Shown here piece after piece: positions 26,694 to 34,260 of a stretch of 64,000 bases of DNA. The DNA is from Rhizobium sp. CF122. GTDB lineage: Bacteria; Pseudomonadota; Alphaproteobacteria; Rhizobiales; Rhizobiaceae. The notes under the pieces are model-generated. The model was given only the letters and a program-made list of their open reading frames with translations. It searched no databases and was not told the origin of the DNA. The stretch is taken from NCBI RefSeq assembly GCF_000282035.1, contig NZ_AKKA01000080.1:62001-126000 (forward strand), written 5' to 3'. The position numbers and the translations under genes were made by a program. How positions within the stretch are numbered: the stretch's first letter is position 1; every line of letters begins with the position of its first letter.

Positions 26694-26780
26694 TAGGTAT
26701 GTATAGCTCCTGTGGGTACCTTCTTTCAAGATGAAACCGACTTGCCTATATGGCCTTCCGACGGATCAAGGAGATTTCGG

Positions 26781-27617
26781 ATGTCGCAGATTTGGTTGAT
26801 TACCGGCAGTTCCCGTGGGCTCGGCAGGGCGCTCGCTGAAGCGGTGCTGGCGGCAGGGCACAGATTGGTCGCAACGGCGCGCGATCCGTCGCAGCTTGAC
26901 GATCTCAAGCAACGCTTCGGCGCCAGCATCCTGACAACCGCCCTCGATGTAACCGATGAGCGGGCTGCCGCAGCGGCCGTGAAGGCGGCGGTCGATCGGT
27001 TTGGCCGGCTGGACGTACTCGTCAACAATGCGGGTTACGGCGATGTCGGCTCGATTGAAGATACAAGCCTAGCCGACTTCCGCGCCCAGATCGAAACCAA
27101 CCTCTTCGGAACGATCATCGTCACCAAGGCGGCGCTGCCGCTGATGCGCGAGCAGGGCTCCGGTCACATCATCCAGTTTTCCTCCGTGGGCGGCCGCATC
27201 GGCCCGGCCGGTCGCGCGCCCTATGCCGCGGCCAAATGGGGCGTCGAGGGTTTCTCGGAAGTGCTCGCCCGGGAGGTCGGCCCGCTTGGCGTCAAGGTGA
27301 CGATCATCGAGCCCGGCGGCTTCAGGACCGATTTCGCCGGCTCGTCGACCACACTTCGGGAAGGCCGGCCGGAATACGACGACACTGTCGGCAAGATGGC
27401 GCGCTATCAGCGCGACTATACCGGCAACCAGCCGGGCGATCCGGTAAAGGCAGCCGCCGCCGTCGTCCATCTCGCCAGCCTTGCCGAACCGCCGCTGCGC
27501 TTGCTGCTTGGCAGCGATGCTGTGCGTGGCGTCGAGCAGAACGACGCCGTACGAGCCAAGGAGCAAGCGGCTTGGCGGGACCTCAGTGTCTCCACCGATT
27601 TCGAGCCCGGCGGCTGA
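26781..27617 (+). CDS. Short-chain dehydrogenase/reductase
   Basis: A 278-residue classical SDR. The cofactor motif TGSSRGLG is near residue 8 and suggests NADP(H); NNAG is near 80; the catalytic Ser-Tyr-Lys set appears as SSVGGRIGPAGRAPYAAAKWG. AAGGAG precedes the ATG at 26781. It is divergent from the HxlR regulator, the usual pairing for an inducible oxidoreductase. The substrate cannot be inferred. Confidence 0.88.
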   Translation: MSQIWLITGSSRGLGRALAEAVLAAGHRLVATARDPSQLDDLKQRFGASILTTALDVTDERAAAAAVKAAVDRFGRLDVLVNNAGYGDVGSIEDTSLADFRAQIETNLFGTIIVTKAALPLMREQGSGHIIQFSSVGGRIGPAGRAPYAAAKWGVEGFSEVLAREVGPLGVKVTIIEPGGFRTDFAGSSTTLREGRPEYDDTVGKMARYQRDYTGNQPGDPVKAAAAVVHLASLAEPPLRLLLGSDAVRGVEQNDAVRAKEQAAWRDLSVSTDFEPGG

Positions 27618-27642
27618 CGAACAGTCAGCGGGGAGGGCGCGT

Positions 27643-27777
27643 TTCTTCTAGCGCTCTGCCGCGTCCGTTACGCGAGAGGTTTTTGCGCGGGTGGCCTCGA
27701 TATCCGGCAGACGATTGGCGATTCGCTGCCGGAGCGTCACGACTTCCGCCGGAAGCTCGTCGCCAGGTAGCGTCGTA
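27643..27777. repeat. Repeat copy B: hxlR 3' end fused to the MFS gene
   Basis: Second copy of the 26275-26407 repeat, same orientation. It encodes the last 43 residues of the MFS protein, reading EVVTLRQRIANRLPDIEA where HxlR reads EVVTLWQWIANRLPDFEA, and ends in the same AER-stop. One codon is inserted relative to copy A. Reading frame is preserved. Confidence 0.85.
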
Positions 27778-28988
27778 AGATGCGATCGGTAAGGCAGTTG
27801 CCCCAATCGGCCGATCGCGGCAAATGCCAGGACGGCGATAGCACCGACGACGGCGGCAATCGCGAGCGACCACGATGCGCCGATGGCCTCCATCATGAAC
27901 GCGAGGATACATGGGGCAGTCGACGAGATCATTAGGCGGATGGACAACACCTGCCCCTGTCGTCGCCCGTAGCCTTCGCTGCCAAAGAGTGCGAGCGGCA
28001 AGGTTCCCTGCACGATGCTGCTCAGCCCCGAGCCAAGGCCGAAGACGACGGCAAAGACCAATGCGCCTGGTACCGACGGGGCGGTGACGATCAGAATGAT
28101 CAGGGCCGCCGGCAGCAACACGGCGGAGATGAACGCGAGCGTCAGCTGCGATAGTCCGCTCCCGAAGACCATGTTGATGAAGCGGCTCAGCACCTGCGAC
28201 GGCCCAAACAGTGTCCCGACTATCACCGCCATCGCTCCAAGCCCAAGTCCGGATAATACCGGAACCATGTGCACGAGGAGTGCCGCGTTGACGAAGCTCT
28301 GCAGCGCAAACCCCATGACCATCAGGATGAAGGCCGGCGTTCGCACGGATGGCGGAAGGCTCGGTTCGACGTGCTTTGCCGCTTCGTTCTTTTCCCGTTT
28401 GCGCGTTTCGCTGACGCTGCGCGACAACCATGCATGAATGGGTAGGCAAACCAGAAGATTGATAGCCGCGAAGATCAGATAGACGTCCTGCCAGGGCATG
28501 TGCGCGTTGAGCGCCGTGGTGATCGGCCAGAAAATCGTTGAAGCAAAGCCGGCGATCAGCGTCAGATAGGTGATGCTGCGCTGGGCAACCTTCGGCCTGA
28601 TCTGGACGAGCAAAGCAAAGGCGGCCCCATATTGCACCAGATTGGACGCCGTCTCGATCGCGATCAGTGCGGCGACGAAGGCAGCCTTGCCGGGAGCGAA
28701 CGCGCAGGCGGCAAGCGCTGCGGCGGCGATCGCCGAGCCCGCGGTCATGACTCGGCCGGCGCCAAAGCGGTCAATCCACCTGCCCATCGTCGGCGCCGCT
28801 AGGCCGCCGATCAGGAGAGCTACGGACAGCGCACCAAAAATCCATTCCGACGACCAATCGAGATCCCGCGCCATGTCAGGCGCAAGGATGCTGAAGCTGT
28901 AATAGAGCGTTCCGTAGCCGATGATCTGCGTCAGACCGAGGGCGAGGATTGCCGCGACAGGGGAGCGTTCGGTGCCGGTCGTCGTCAT
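27648..28988 (-). CDS. MFS transporter, last gene of the arsenic operon
   Basis: A 446-residue major facilitator with about 12 helices; the loop after helix two (MGRWIDRFGAGRVM) is the usual MFS motif A variant. The start overlaps the arsH stop by four bases (ATGA), so it belongs to the ars operon and may export an arsenical, but this is inference. From about residue 402 the sequence is no longer MFS-like: it is a diverged copy of the C terminus of the HxlR regulator at 26280. The transporter core appears complete without it. Confidence 0.85.
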   Translation of the reverse strand: MTTTGTERSPVAAILALGLTQIIGYGTLYYSFSILAPDMARDLDWSSEWIFGALSVALLIGGLAAPTMGRWIDRFGAGRVMTAGSAIAAAALAACAFAPGKAAFVAALIAIETASNLVQYGAAFALLVQIRPKVAQRSITYLTLIAGFASTIFWPITTALNAHMPWQDVYLIFAAINLLVCLPIHAWLSRSVSETRKREKNEAAKHVEPSLPPSVRTPAFILMVMGFALQSFVNAALLVHMVPVLSGLGLGAMAVIVGTLFGPSQVLSRFINMVFGSGLSQLTLAFISAVLLPAALIILIVTAPSVPGALVFAVVFGLGSGLSSIVQGTLPLALFGSEGYGRRQGQVLSIRLMISSTAPCILAFMMEAIGASWSLAIAAVVGAIAVLAFAAIGRLGQLPYRSHLTTLPGDELPAEVVTLRQRIANRLPDIEATRAKTSRVTDAAER

Positions 28989-29692
28989 TGGGATTTGAGG
29001 CTCACGCGCTGTTTGAGTGTTTCGGCCTCCTCCTTCCGCTCGCTGTAGCGATCGGTGAGGTAGGCCGAAGCATCGCGCGTCAGCCAGGTGAACTTCACGA
29101 GCTCCTCGCACACATCGACCACGCGGTCGTAATAGGACGACGGTTTCATGCGGCCGTCGGCGTCGAACTCCTGGAAGGCTTTGGGCACCAAGGACTGGTT
29201 GGGGATGGTGATCATCCGCATCCAGCGGCCGAGGATGCGCATCTGCCCGACCGCGTTGAAGGATTGCGAGCCGCCGGAGACCTGCATGACGGCGAGCGTC
29301 TTGCCCTGCGTCGGCCGGACCGATCCGACCGACAGCGGGATCCAGTCGATCTGCGCCTTCATGATTCCGGTCATCGCGCCATGGCGTTCGGGGCTGACCC
29401 ACTCCTGGCCTTCAGCCCATTCAGACAGCGCGCGCAGCTCCTGCACCTTGGGATGCGTCACCGGAGTGCCGTCGGGAAGCGGCAGGCCTTCCGGATTGAA
29501 GATCCTAACATCGCAGCCAAAGTCCTCGAGCAACTGTGCTGTCTCCTGCGCAAGCAGGCGACTGTGGGATACAGTCCTCAGCGAGCCATAGAGGATCAGG
29601 ATGCGCGGCTTGTGGGTCGAGAAGGGCGGTCGCAGCGCTGCCAGATCCACTTGGCGCAGATATGTCGGGGATGCGGCAGGCAGATCAGACAA
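28985..29692 (-). CDS. arsH: ArsH NADPH-dependent FMN reductase
   Basis: A flavoprotein of about 235 residues of the ArsH family, which oxidises trivalent organoarsenicals or acts as a quinone reductase. The FMN-binding segment LYGSLRTVSHSR and the long ERHGAMTGIMKAQIDWIPL, TQGKTLAVMQVSGGSQSFN and GRWMRMITIPNQS stretches are diagnostic. No ATG fits; I placed the start at the TTG at 29692 (MSDLPAASPTYLRQVD) with GAGGG upstream, overlapping the end of arsC by eight bases. Confidence 0.9.
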   Translation of the reverse strand: MSDLPAASPTYLRQVDLAALRPPFSTHKPRILILYGSLRTVSHSRLLAQETAQLLEDFGCDVRIFNPEGLPLPDGTPVTHPKVQELRALSEWAEGQEWVSPERHGAMTGIMKAQIDWIPLSVGSVRPTQGKTLAVMQVSGGSQSFNAVGQMRILGRWMRMITIPNQSLVPKAFQEFDADGRMKPSSYYDRVVDVCEELVKFTWLTRDASAYLTDRYSERKEEAETLKQRVSLKSQ

Positions 29693-30107
29693 TGCGCTTG
29701 CCCTCGGCGTCGAGCACCTGTTCTCCATCCTCTTTGGTGAAGGCGCCTTTGTGGGTGTCGGGCAGAATATCCAGAACGACTTCGGACGGGCGCGCAAGCC
29801 TGCTGCCGAGCGACGTGACGACAAACGGCCGGTTGATCAGGATCGGGTCTTTCAACATCGCGTCGAGCAGTTGATCGTCGGTCAGGGTAGGGTTGTCGAG
29901 ACCGAGCTTCGCATAGGGCGTGCCCTTGTCCCGGATCGCCTGGCGCACGGTCAATCCCGCGTCGGCGATCATTTTCACGAGCAGCGCACGCGACGGCGGG
30001 TCCTTCAGGTATTCGATGATATCAGGTTCGATGCCAGCGCTGCGGATCATCGCCAGCGTGTTGCGCGACGTGCCACATTGCGGGTTGTGATAGATGGTGA
30101 CGTTCAT
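29685..30107 (-). CDS. arsC: Arsenate reductase, glutaredoxin-coupled type
   Basis: A 140-residue ArsC of the E. coli plasmid R773 class that reduces arsenate with glutathione and glutaredoxin. The catalytic cysteine is C11 in HNPQCGTSRNT, and the anion-site arginines lie in NRPFVVT and LARPSE. It starts in an ATGA overlap with aqpS. A second, unrelated arsenate reductase is encoded two genes upstream. Confidence 0.94.
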   Translation of the reverse strand: MNVTIYHNPQCGTSRNTLAMIRSAGIEPDIIEYLKDPPSRALLVKMIADAGLTVRQAIRDKGTPYAKLGLDNPTLTDDQLLDAMLKDPILINRPFVVTSLGSRLARPSEVVLDILPDTHKGAFTKEDGEQVLDAEGKRIV

Positions 30108-30799
30108 AGCGTTGCCTTTGACGATACGGTTGACGAAGCACCTGGCTGCAGGAGCCAGGTAAACAGGAGAAGAGCTACGACCGCGCCGGCGATCTCAGCA
30201 ACCCAGAAGCCCGGTAAATCGACCGGGCGGATCCCGGAGAAGGTGTCGGTCAACGACCGTGCCAAAGCGACGGCGGGATTGGCGAACGAGGTCGAGGCGG
30301 TGAACCAGTAGGCAGCCGTGATGTAGAGCCCGACCAGCCAAGGCACCGCCCTCTGTTCGAACTTGATGCCGGCGAGGATCACCGCCACCAGCCCGAATGT
30401 CGCGACGCCTTCGGAGAACCACTGCGCGCCGCCGGTACGAGCCTTGCTCGACATTTCGACCAGCGGCAGGCCGAACATAAGGTGAGCGGCGATTGTGCCG
30501 GCCACGCCGCCGGCGATCTGAGCCAGGATGTATCCCCCAAAGTCACGCTTCGGCAACTTGCGAGAGATCGCAAAAATCAGCGAGACCGCAGGATTGAATT
30601 GGGCTCCGGAGATCGGGCCAAGGATGGTGATCAGCACCACAAGGATCGCGCCCGTCGCCAGCGTGTTGCCTAACAATGCAAGCCCGACATCCCGGGTCAG
30701 CGATGCCGCCATGACGCCGGATCCGACCACCGTTGCGACAAGCATGGCTGTCCCAAGTCCCTCGGCAACAAGCCGTCGCGGCAGATCGAACCCAGTCAT
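30104..30799 (-). CDS. aqpS: Aquaglyceroporin AqpS, arsenite channel
   Basis: A 231-residue MIP-family channel with six helices and two NPA motifs at residues 69-71 and 174-176. The residue after the second NPA, normally the conserved arginine of the selectivity filter, is valine 177, as described for Sinorhizobium meliloti AqpS. There the channel replaces ArsB: arsenite made by ArsC leaves the cell down its gradient. The ATG at 30799 overlaps the upstream arsC stop (ATGA), matching that role. Confidence 0.94.
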   Translation of the reverse strand: MTGFDLPRRLVAEGLGTAMLVATVVGSGVMAASLTRDVGLALLGNTLATGAILVVLITILGPISGAQFNPAVSLIFAISRKLPKRDFGGYILAQIAGGVAGTIAAHLMFGLPLVEMSSKARTGGAQWFSEGVATFGLVAVILAGIKFEQRAVPWLVGLYITAAYWFTASTSFANPAVALARSLTDTFSGIRPVDLPGFWVAEIAGAVVALLLFTWLLQPGASSTVSSKATL

Positions 30800-31329
30800 C
30801 GGCTTGCCTTGGATGGTTGTAAGGTCGCGCCTTCCATGGCACCGATCTGATGCAGGTGCGTTTCCAGCGCAAGCTTGTCGATCGAGGATAGCGGCAGGCT
30901 CCGAAAGGCGGTGATGCGATTCTTCAGGAAGCGGGCGGCTTGCGCGAAGGCGCGGCCCTTGTCGACTTCGCTGCCTTCGACGGCAGCGGGATCCTCGACG
31001 CCCCAATGGGCGGTCATCGGATGGCCGATCCAGACCGGGCAGGCCTCGCCGGCGGCGCTGTCGCAGACCGTGAAGATGAAGTCCATCTCCGGCGCGCCCG
31101 GCTCGGCGAACTCGTCCCAGCCCTTCGAGCGGAAGCCGGTCGACGGATAGCCCTGCGCTTGCAGCTCCTTCAATGCGTACGGGTTGACCTCTCCCTTCGG
31201 CTGGCTGCCGGCCGAATAAGCCTTAAACCGGCCTTTGCCTTCCGCGTTGAGGATGGATTCTGCCAAGATCGAGCGAGCGGAATTGCCCGTGCAGAGAAAG
31301 AGCACGTTGTAGACGCGGTCAGCGGTCAT
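30796..31329 (-). CDS. Arsenate reductase, low-molecular-weight phosphatase type
   Basis: A 177-residue protein with the phosphatase loop LCTGNSARS (CX5R, C13 to R19) near the N terminus and a C-terminal DFIFTVCD segment as in thioredoxin-coupled ArsC and rhizobial ArsC-like phosphatases. It should reduce arsenate by a cysteine relay. Overlaps both arsR and aqpS by ATGA. Together with the glutaredoxin-type ArsC the operon encodes two independent arsenate reductases. Confidence 0.9.
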   Translation of the reverse strand: MTADRVYNVLFLCTGNSARSILAESILNAEGKGRFKAYSAGSQPKGEVNPYALKELQAQGYPSTGFRSKGWDEFAEPGAPEMDFIFTVCDSAAGEACPVWIGHPMTAHWGVEDPAAVEGSEVDKGRAFAQAARFLKNRITAFRSLPLSSIDKLALETHLHQIGAMEGATLQPSKASR

Positions 31330-31682
31330 TGTAATTTTTCCTCCATTTTAGGGGCGCAACAGGCCGCGACCTCTGCGGCGGGCGCGCAAATCTCCGGGTG
31401 TCCGGAGCAGCAGTCTTCCATCAGGAAGCGAACCAGGCCGCCGAGCGCCTCATAGTTCGCGGTGTAGATGATCGATCGGGATTCGCGTTGTTGCGCGATC
31501 AGTCCTGAGCGTTCCAGTTCCTTCAGATGGAAGGAGACGTTGGACGGCGATACCTCTGCCTCTTCCGCGATCGCGCCTGCCGCCATGCCGTTTGGGCCAG
31601 CGACCACAAGCATGCGGATGATGCGCAGCCGGGTTTCCTGAGACAGCGCGCCAAACGCGACGAGGGCTTGACGTTGATTCAT
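31326..31682 (-). CDS. arsR: ArsR-family arsenite-responsive repressor
   Basis: A 118-residue winged-helix repressor. The recognition region is EAEVSPSNVSFHLKELERSGL. Candidate As(III) ligands are C91, C92 and C99 near the C terminus, similar in spacing to the Acidithiobacillus-type C95-C96-C102 site rather than the classic CxCxxC in the DNA-binding helix. A further CCAP motif is at 108-111. First gene of the ars operon; TTCAA-N6-TTGAA lies just upstream of its start codon. Confidence 0.93.
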   Translation of the reverse strand: MNQRQALVAFGALSQETRLRIIRMLVVAGPNGMAAGAIAEEAEVSPSNVSFHLKELERSGLIAQQRESRSIIYTANYEALGGLVRFLMEDCCSGHPEICAPAAEVAACCAPKMEEKLQ

Positions 31683-31684
31683 AT

Positions 31685-31700
31685 TTCAACAATCCTTGAA
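31685..31700. promoter_or_regulatory. Putative ArsR operator
   Basis: TTCAA-N6-TTGAA, a perfect inverted repeat, lies in the 42-base gap between divergent arsR and the DUF6428 gene, two bases from the arsR start codon. Similar repeats are typical ArsR sites. Binding here would repress both directions. Confidence 0.65.
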
Positions 31701-31724
31701 TGATTGAAATGAGGAATAACGCAG

Positions 31725-32243
31725 ATGAACGCGATCGACAATAGCAAAGTTCAGGAAGACGATATCAGCCTCGGCCTGTTGCTCGGCACACTTGCCGGTG
31801 CCAAGGATTCTCCGCTGATATTCTATTACGACGGGCGACCGGTGAAGCCTGGGTACCACGTTACCGAGGTCAAGGCCGGTCAGTTTTCGGCGCTGGACTG
31901 CGGCGCCAACCCGGAAGCATGGACGGAGATTTTCATTCAGCTCTGGGATATCGAGGAGGGCGACCGCACCCATATGCCTGCCGGCAAATTCTACGCGATC
32001 ATCGGCAAGGTCACGGAGCACGTGAAGCTTGATGATTCAGCCAAACTGACCTTCGAAGTCAGCGACGGCCTTCAACCGATGCGGCTCTACCGCGCCGCGA
32101 TGCCAACGCTGCGCGCCGGCACTGTGCACGTCGAGCTATCGCCGCGGCCCGCAAGCTGCAAGCCGCGTGATCGCTGGCTTGCGGAACAACAGGCGCAATC
32201 CTGTTGCGCTCCTACAGCGGGAAGGAACGCCTGTTGCGGCTGA
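31725..32243 (+). CDS. DUF6428-family protein with cysteine-rich tail
   Basis: A 172-residue soluble protein that I assign to DUF6428 from the stretch PLIFYYDGRPVKPGYHVTEVKAG and ALDCGANPEAWTEIFIQLWD. Members often sit beside arsR. The C terminus holds CC pairs (SCCAPTAGRNACCG), so arsenite or other thiophilic metal binding is plausible. It is divergent from arsR across a shared operator, suggesting arsenic induction. Function unknown. GAGG precedes the ATG. Confidence 0.8.
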   Translation: MNAIDNSKVQEDDISLGLLLGTLAGAKDSPLIFYYDGRPVKPGYHVTEVKAGQFSALDCGANPEAWTEIFIQLWDIEEGDRTHMPAGKFYAIIGKVTEHVKLDDSAKLTFEVSDGLQPMRLYRAAMPTLRAGTVHVELSPRPASCKPRDRWLAEQQAQSCCAPTAGRNACCG

Positions 32244-32304
32244 CGCCGCAGAGCAATTTCGCATGACTGTCAGACAAGGCGCATAAATCCAATGCTGGTT
32301 TTGG

Positions 32305-32334
32305 AAGGCCGGGTCCTCCGGCGCGCCCGGCCTT
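32305..32334. terminator. Terminator between DUF6428 gene and phnF
   Basis: AAGGCCGGG and CCCGGCCTT form a nine-pair stem with a 12-base loop, followed by TTCTC on the plus strand. It separates the converging arsenic-linked gene and phnF. Confidence 0.7.
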
Positions 32335-32336
32335 TC

Positions 32337-33068
32337 TCAGTTCTCGATCGTGAATTGCACTCGATCCGCCGAAAACCGACTGATCGCATATTGCACTGGC
32401 ACACCCTCTAGATCCGTGTTCATCGCCTTGGTGATCAAGACGATCGCCCCCGGCGTCAGCTCGAGTGCGGCAAGATCGGCGGCGTCGGCATGGGCGGCGG
32501 TGACCTCCGTCGTCGCGCGCACGTAGTCGGACAGGCCGAGTTCGGCAAAGGCCCGGGTGATCGATTCCGTCTTCTCGTAGGCCGCCGGCATGCCGGCAAA
32601 GCGGTCTGCAGGAAACCAGGTCGTTGCGCAGGAGACCGGCCGATCGTCGGCCTTGCGCACCGTCTCCATGCGGATCACCGGCGCGCCCGGCCGCAGTTTC
32701 AACCACCGGGCCACCTCTTCGTCCGCTCTCTCTTCGCTATGCCCAAGCAGCAGCCCGCGCATTTCGCGCGCCTGCCCGCCGATCCCGGCCGTGAACCGGG
32801 TACGCTTGGTGATCGGAAAGTTCAGCCGTTCCTTGCGCTCGATCAGCGTGCCGCGTCCCTGCACGGCGCGCACAATGCCTTCCTGGGCAAGAGCGGCAAT
32901 CGCGCTTCGCACCGTATGTCTGTTGACGCCGAACTGCAGGGCCAGCACCGTCTCCGGCGGCACCATGCCGGTCTCGTCATAGGCGCCGGCGCTGATCGCC
33001 TGGCGAATGCGATCGGCGATCTGGCGCCAGAGCGCCACGCCCGTCTGTCTTTGTACCTGCCCAGCCAT
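32337..33068 (-). CDS. phnF: Phosphonate operon regulator PhnF (GntR/HutC family)
   Basis: A 243-residue GntR-family regulator with an N-terminal winged helix (ALWRQIADRIRQAISAGAY, then LALQFGVNRHTVRSAIAALAQEGIVR) and a C-terminal UTRA effector domain from about residue 90. It is divergent from phnG across 98 bases that contain a palindrome suited to it, so it probably represses the C-P lyase genes and perhaps itself. The ATG at 33068 was chosen; one six codons upstream is possible. Confidence 0.92.
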   Translation of the reverse strand: MAGQVQRQTGVALWRQIADRIRQAISAGAYDETGMVPPETVLALQFGVNRHTVRSAIAALAQEGIVRAVQGRGTLIERKERLNFPITKRTRFTAGIGGQAREMRGLLLGHSEERADEEVARWLKLRPGAPVIRMETVRKADDRPVSCATTWFPADRFAGMPAAYEKTESITRAFAELGLSDYVRATTEVTAAHADAADLAALELTPGAIVLITKAMNTDLEGVPVQYAISRFSADRVQFTIEN

Positions 33069-33079
33069 TTTGCCCCTTG

Positions 33080-33097
33080 ATGTCACACGCTTGTCAC
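33080..33097 (+). promoter_or_regulatory. Putative Pho box upstream of phnG
   Basis: ATGTCAC-ACGC-TTGTCAC is a direct repeat at 11-base spacing matching 12 of 14 conserved positions of the PhoB site CTGTCAY-N4-CTGTCAY. It suggests activation of phnG onward by PhoB at low phosphate. Confidence 0.65.
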
Positions 33098-33132
33098 GTC
33101 GGCGAGCTAAGCGTAACCATATCTTGTATAGT

Positions 33133-33150
33133 TGTCTATATCAATAGACA
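33133..33150. promoter_or_regulatory. Putative PhnF operator
   Basis: TGTCTAT-ATCA-ATAGACA is a perfect inverted repeat ending 16 bases before the phnG start codon; an overlapping TATAG-TTGT-CTATA repeat precedes it. GTCTA/TAGAC half-sites resemble those of HutC-type GntR regulators, including PhnF. Confidence 0.65.
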
Positions 33151-33166
33151 TTTAAAGGATGTGGCG

Positions 33167-33634
33167 ATGACCTTAGCGGAAAAGAATGAGCCGGCGGCAG
33201 GTGGGCGCAAGCGCGTCGTCGACCTGCTTGCGCGTGCGGAACGGCAGGAACTGCTCGAGGCGTGGGACAAGCTGGCGGAAAAGCCTGCGGTCCAGCCGGT
33301 GCGCGGACCGGAAACGGGCCTCGTCATGGTCCGCGGCCGCATGGGCGGCGGCGGTGCACCTTTCAATCTCGGTGAAGTGACGGTGACGCGTGCCACCGTG
33401 CGCCTTGCATCCGGCACTGTTGGCCACGCACAGGCACTCGGCACAGATCGCGAGAAGGCACGGCTTTCCGCCATTTTCGACGCGCTCTGGCAGCAGCCAG
33501 CCACCCAGCATTTCGTCGAGCAGACACTTCTCGCGCCGATCGCAGCGCGCGTGGCCGCGGCCGAGGGCCGCAGGGCCGACGAGACGGCCGCGACCCGCGT
33601 CGATTTCTTCACCATGGTTCGCGGAGACGACTGA
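33167..33634 (+). CDS. phnG: C-P lyase core subunit PhnG
   Basis: The 155-residue PhnG is part of the PhnGHIJ core, which with PhnI transfers alkylphosphonate onto ATP to give ribose-1-alkylphosphonate triphosphate. Family stretches are LARAERQELLEAWDKL and VRGRMGGGGAPFNLGEVTVT. The ATG at 33167 follows AAAGGAT and shares the first promoter with the PhnF palindrome. Its stop shares one base with phnH (TGATG). Confidence 0.95.
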   Translation: MTLAEKNEPAAGGRKRVVDLLARAERQELLEAWDKLAEKPAVQPVRGPETGLVMVRGRMGGGGAPFNLGEVTVTRATVRLASGTVGHAQALGTDREKARLSAIFDALWQQPATQHFVEQTLLAPIAARVAAAEGRRADETAATRVDFFTMVRGDD

Positions 33635-34257
33635 TGAGCCTCAAGACGGAAGCCCCAAAGAATGATGCGTTGGCCGGCGGCTTTGCTGAGCCGGTCTTCC
33701 ACGCACAGAGCGTCTTCAAGCTGATGATGGATGCGATGGCGCGTCCGGGCCTGATCCAGACGGTCGCTCCCCGCGCCGCGCCTCCGGCGCCGCTCGGCGT
33801 TGCGGCTGGCGCAATCGCGCTGACCCTCTGCGATCACGACACCCCGGTCTGGCTGTCTGCCGGGCTCGCAAGGTCCGCCGTGCCGCAATGGCTCGGCTTC
33901 CACACCGGCGCGCCGGTCACATCAGAGAAGGCCGAAGCGCGCTTTGCCTTCGTCGAAGCCGGTGTGACGCTGTCCTCCTTCGGGCTCTTTGCCGCCGGCA
34001 CGCAGGAATATCCCGACCGCTCCACGACCCTTGTCATCGAACTGGCGGATCTCGAAAGCGGCAGAAGGCTGGCGTTGATGGGACCGGGCATCAAGACGGT
34101 GACTGATATCGCGCCCATCGGTCTGCCCGATACCTTCCTGCGGCTCTGGACGGAGAACCGCGCACTCTTCCCGCGCGGCATCGATATCGTGCTGACCTCC
34201 GGCAGCCGGTTCCTCTGCCTGCCGCGCACCACCAAGATCACCGCAACGGAGATGTGA
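33634..34257 (+). CDS. phnH: C-P lyase core subunit PhnH
   Basis: A 207-residue PhnH, a structural subunit of the C-P lyase core complex with a PLP-transferase-like fold but no cofactor. The N-terminal GGFAEPVFHAQSVFKLMMDAMARPG and the internal LMGPGIK segment identify it. One-base overlap with phnG and three bases before phnI point to coupled translation. Confidence 0.95.
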   Translation: MSLKTEAPKNDALAGGFAEPVFHAQSVFKLMMDAMARPGLIQTVAPRAAPPAPLGVAAGAIALTLCDHDTPVWLSAGLARSAVPQWLGFHTGAPVTSEKAEARFAFVEAGVTLSSFGLFAAGTQEYPDRSTTLVIELADLESGRRLALMGPGIKTVTDIAPIGLPDTFLRLWTENRALFPRGIDIVLTSGSRFLCLPRTTKITATEM

Positions 34258-34260
34258 CTC

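Noticed and set aside
31703..31710. Second ArsR half-site (ATTGAAAT) as an independent operator
   Set aside because: It pairs only imperfectly with upstream bases and is better explained as an extension of the TTCAA-N6-TTGAA site.
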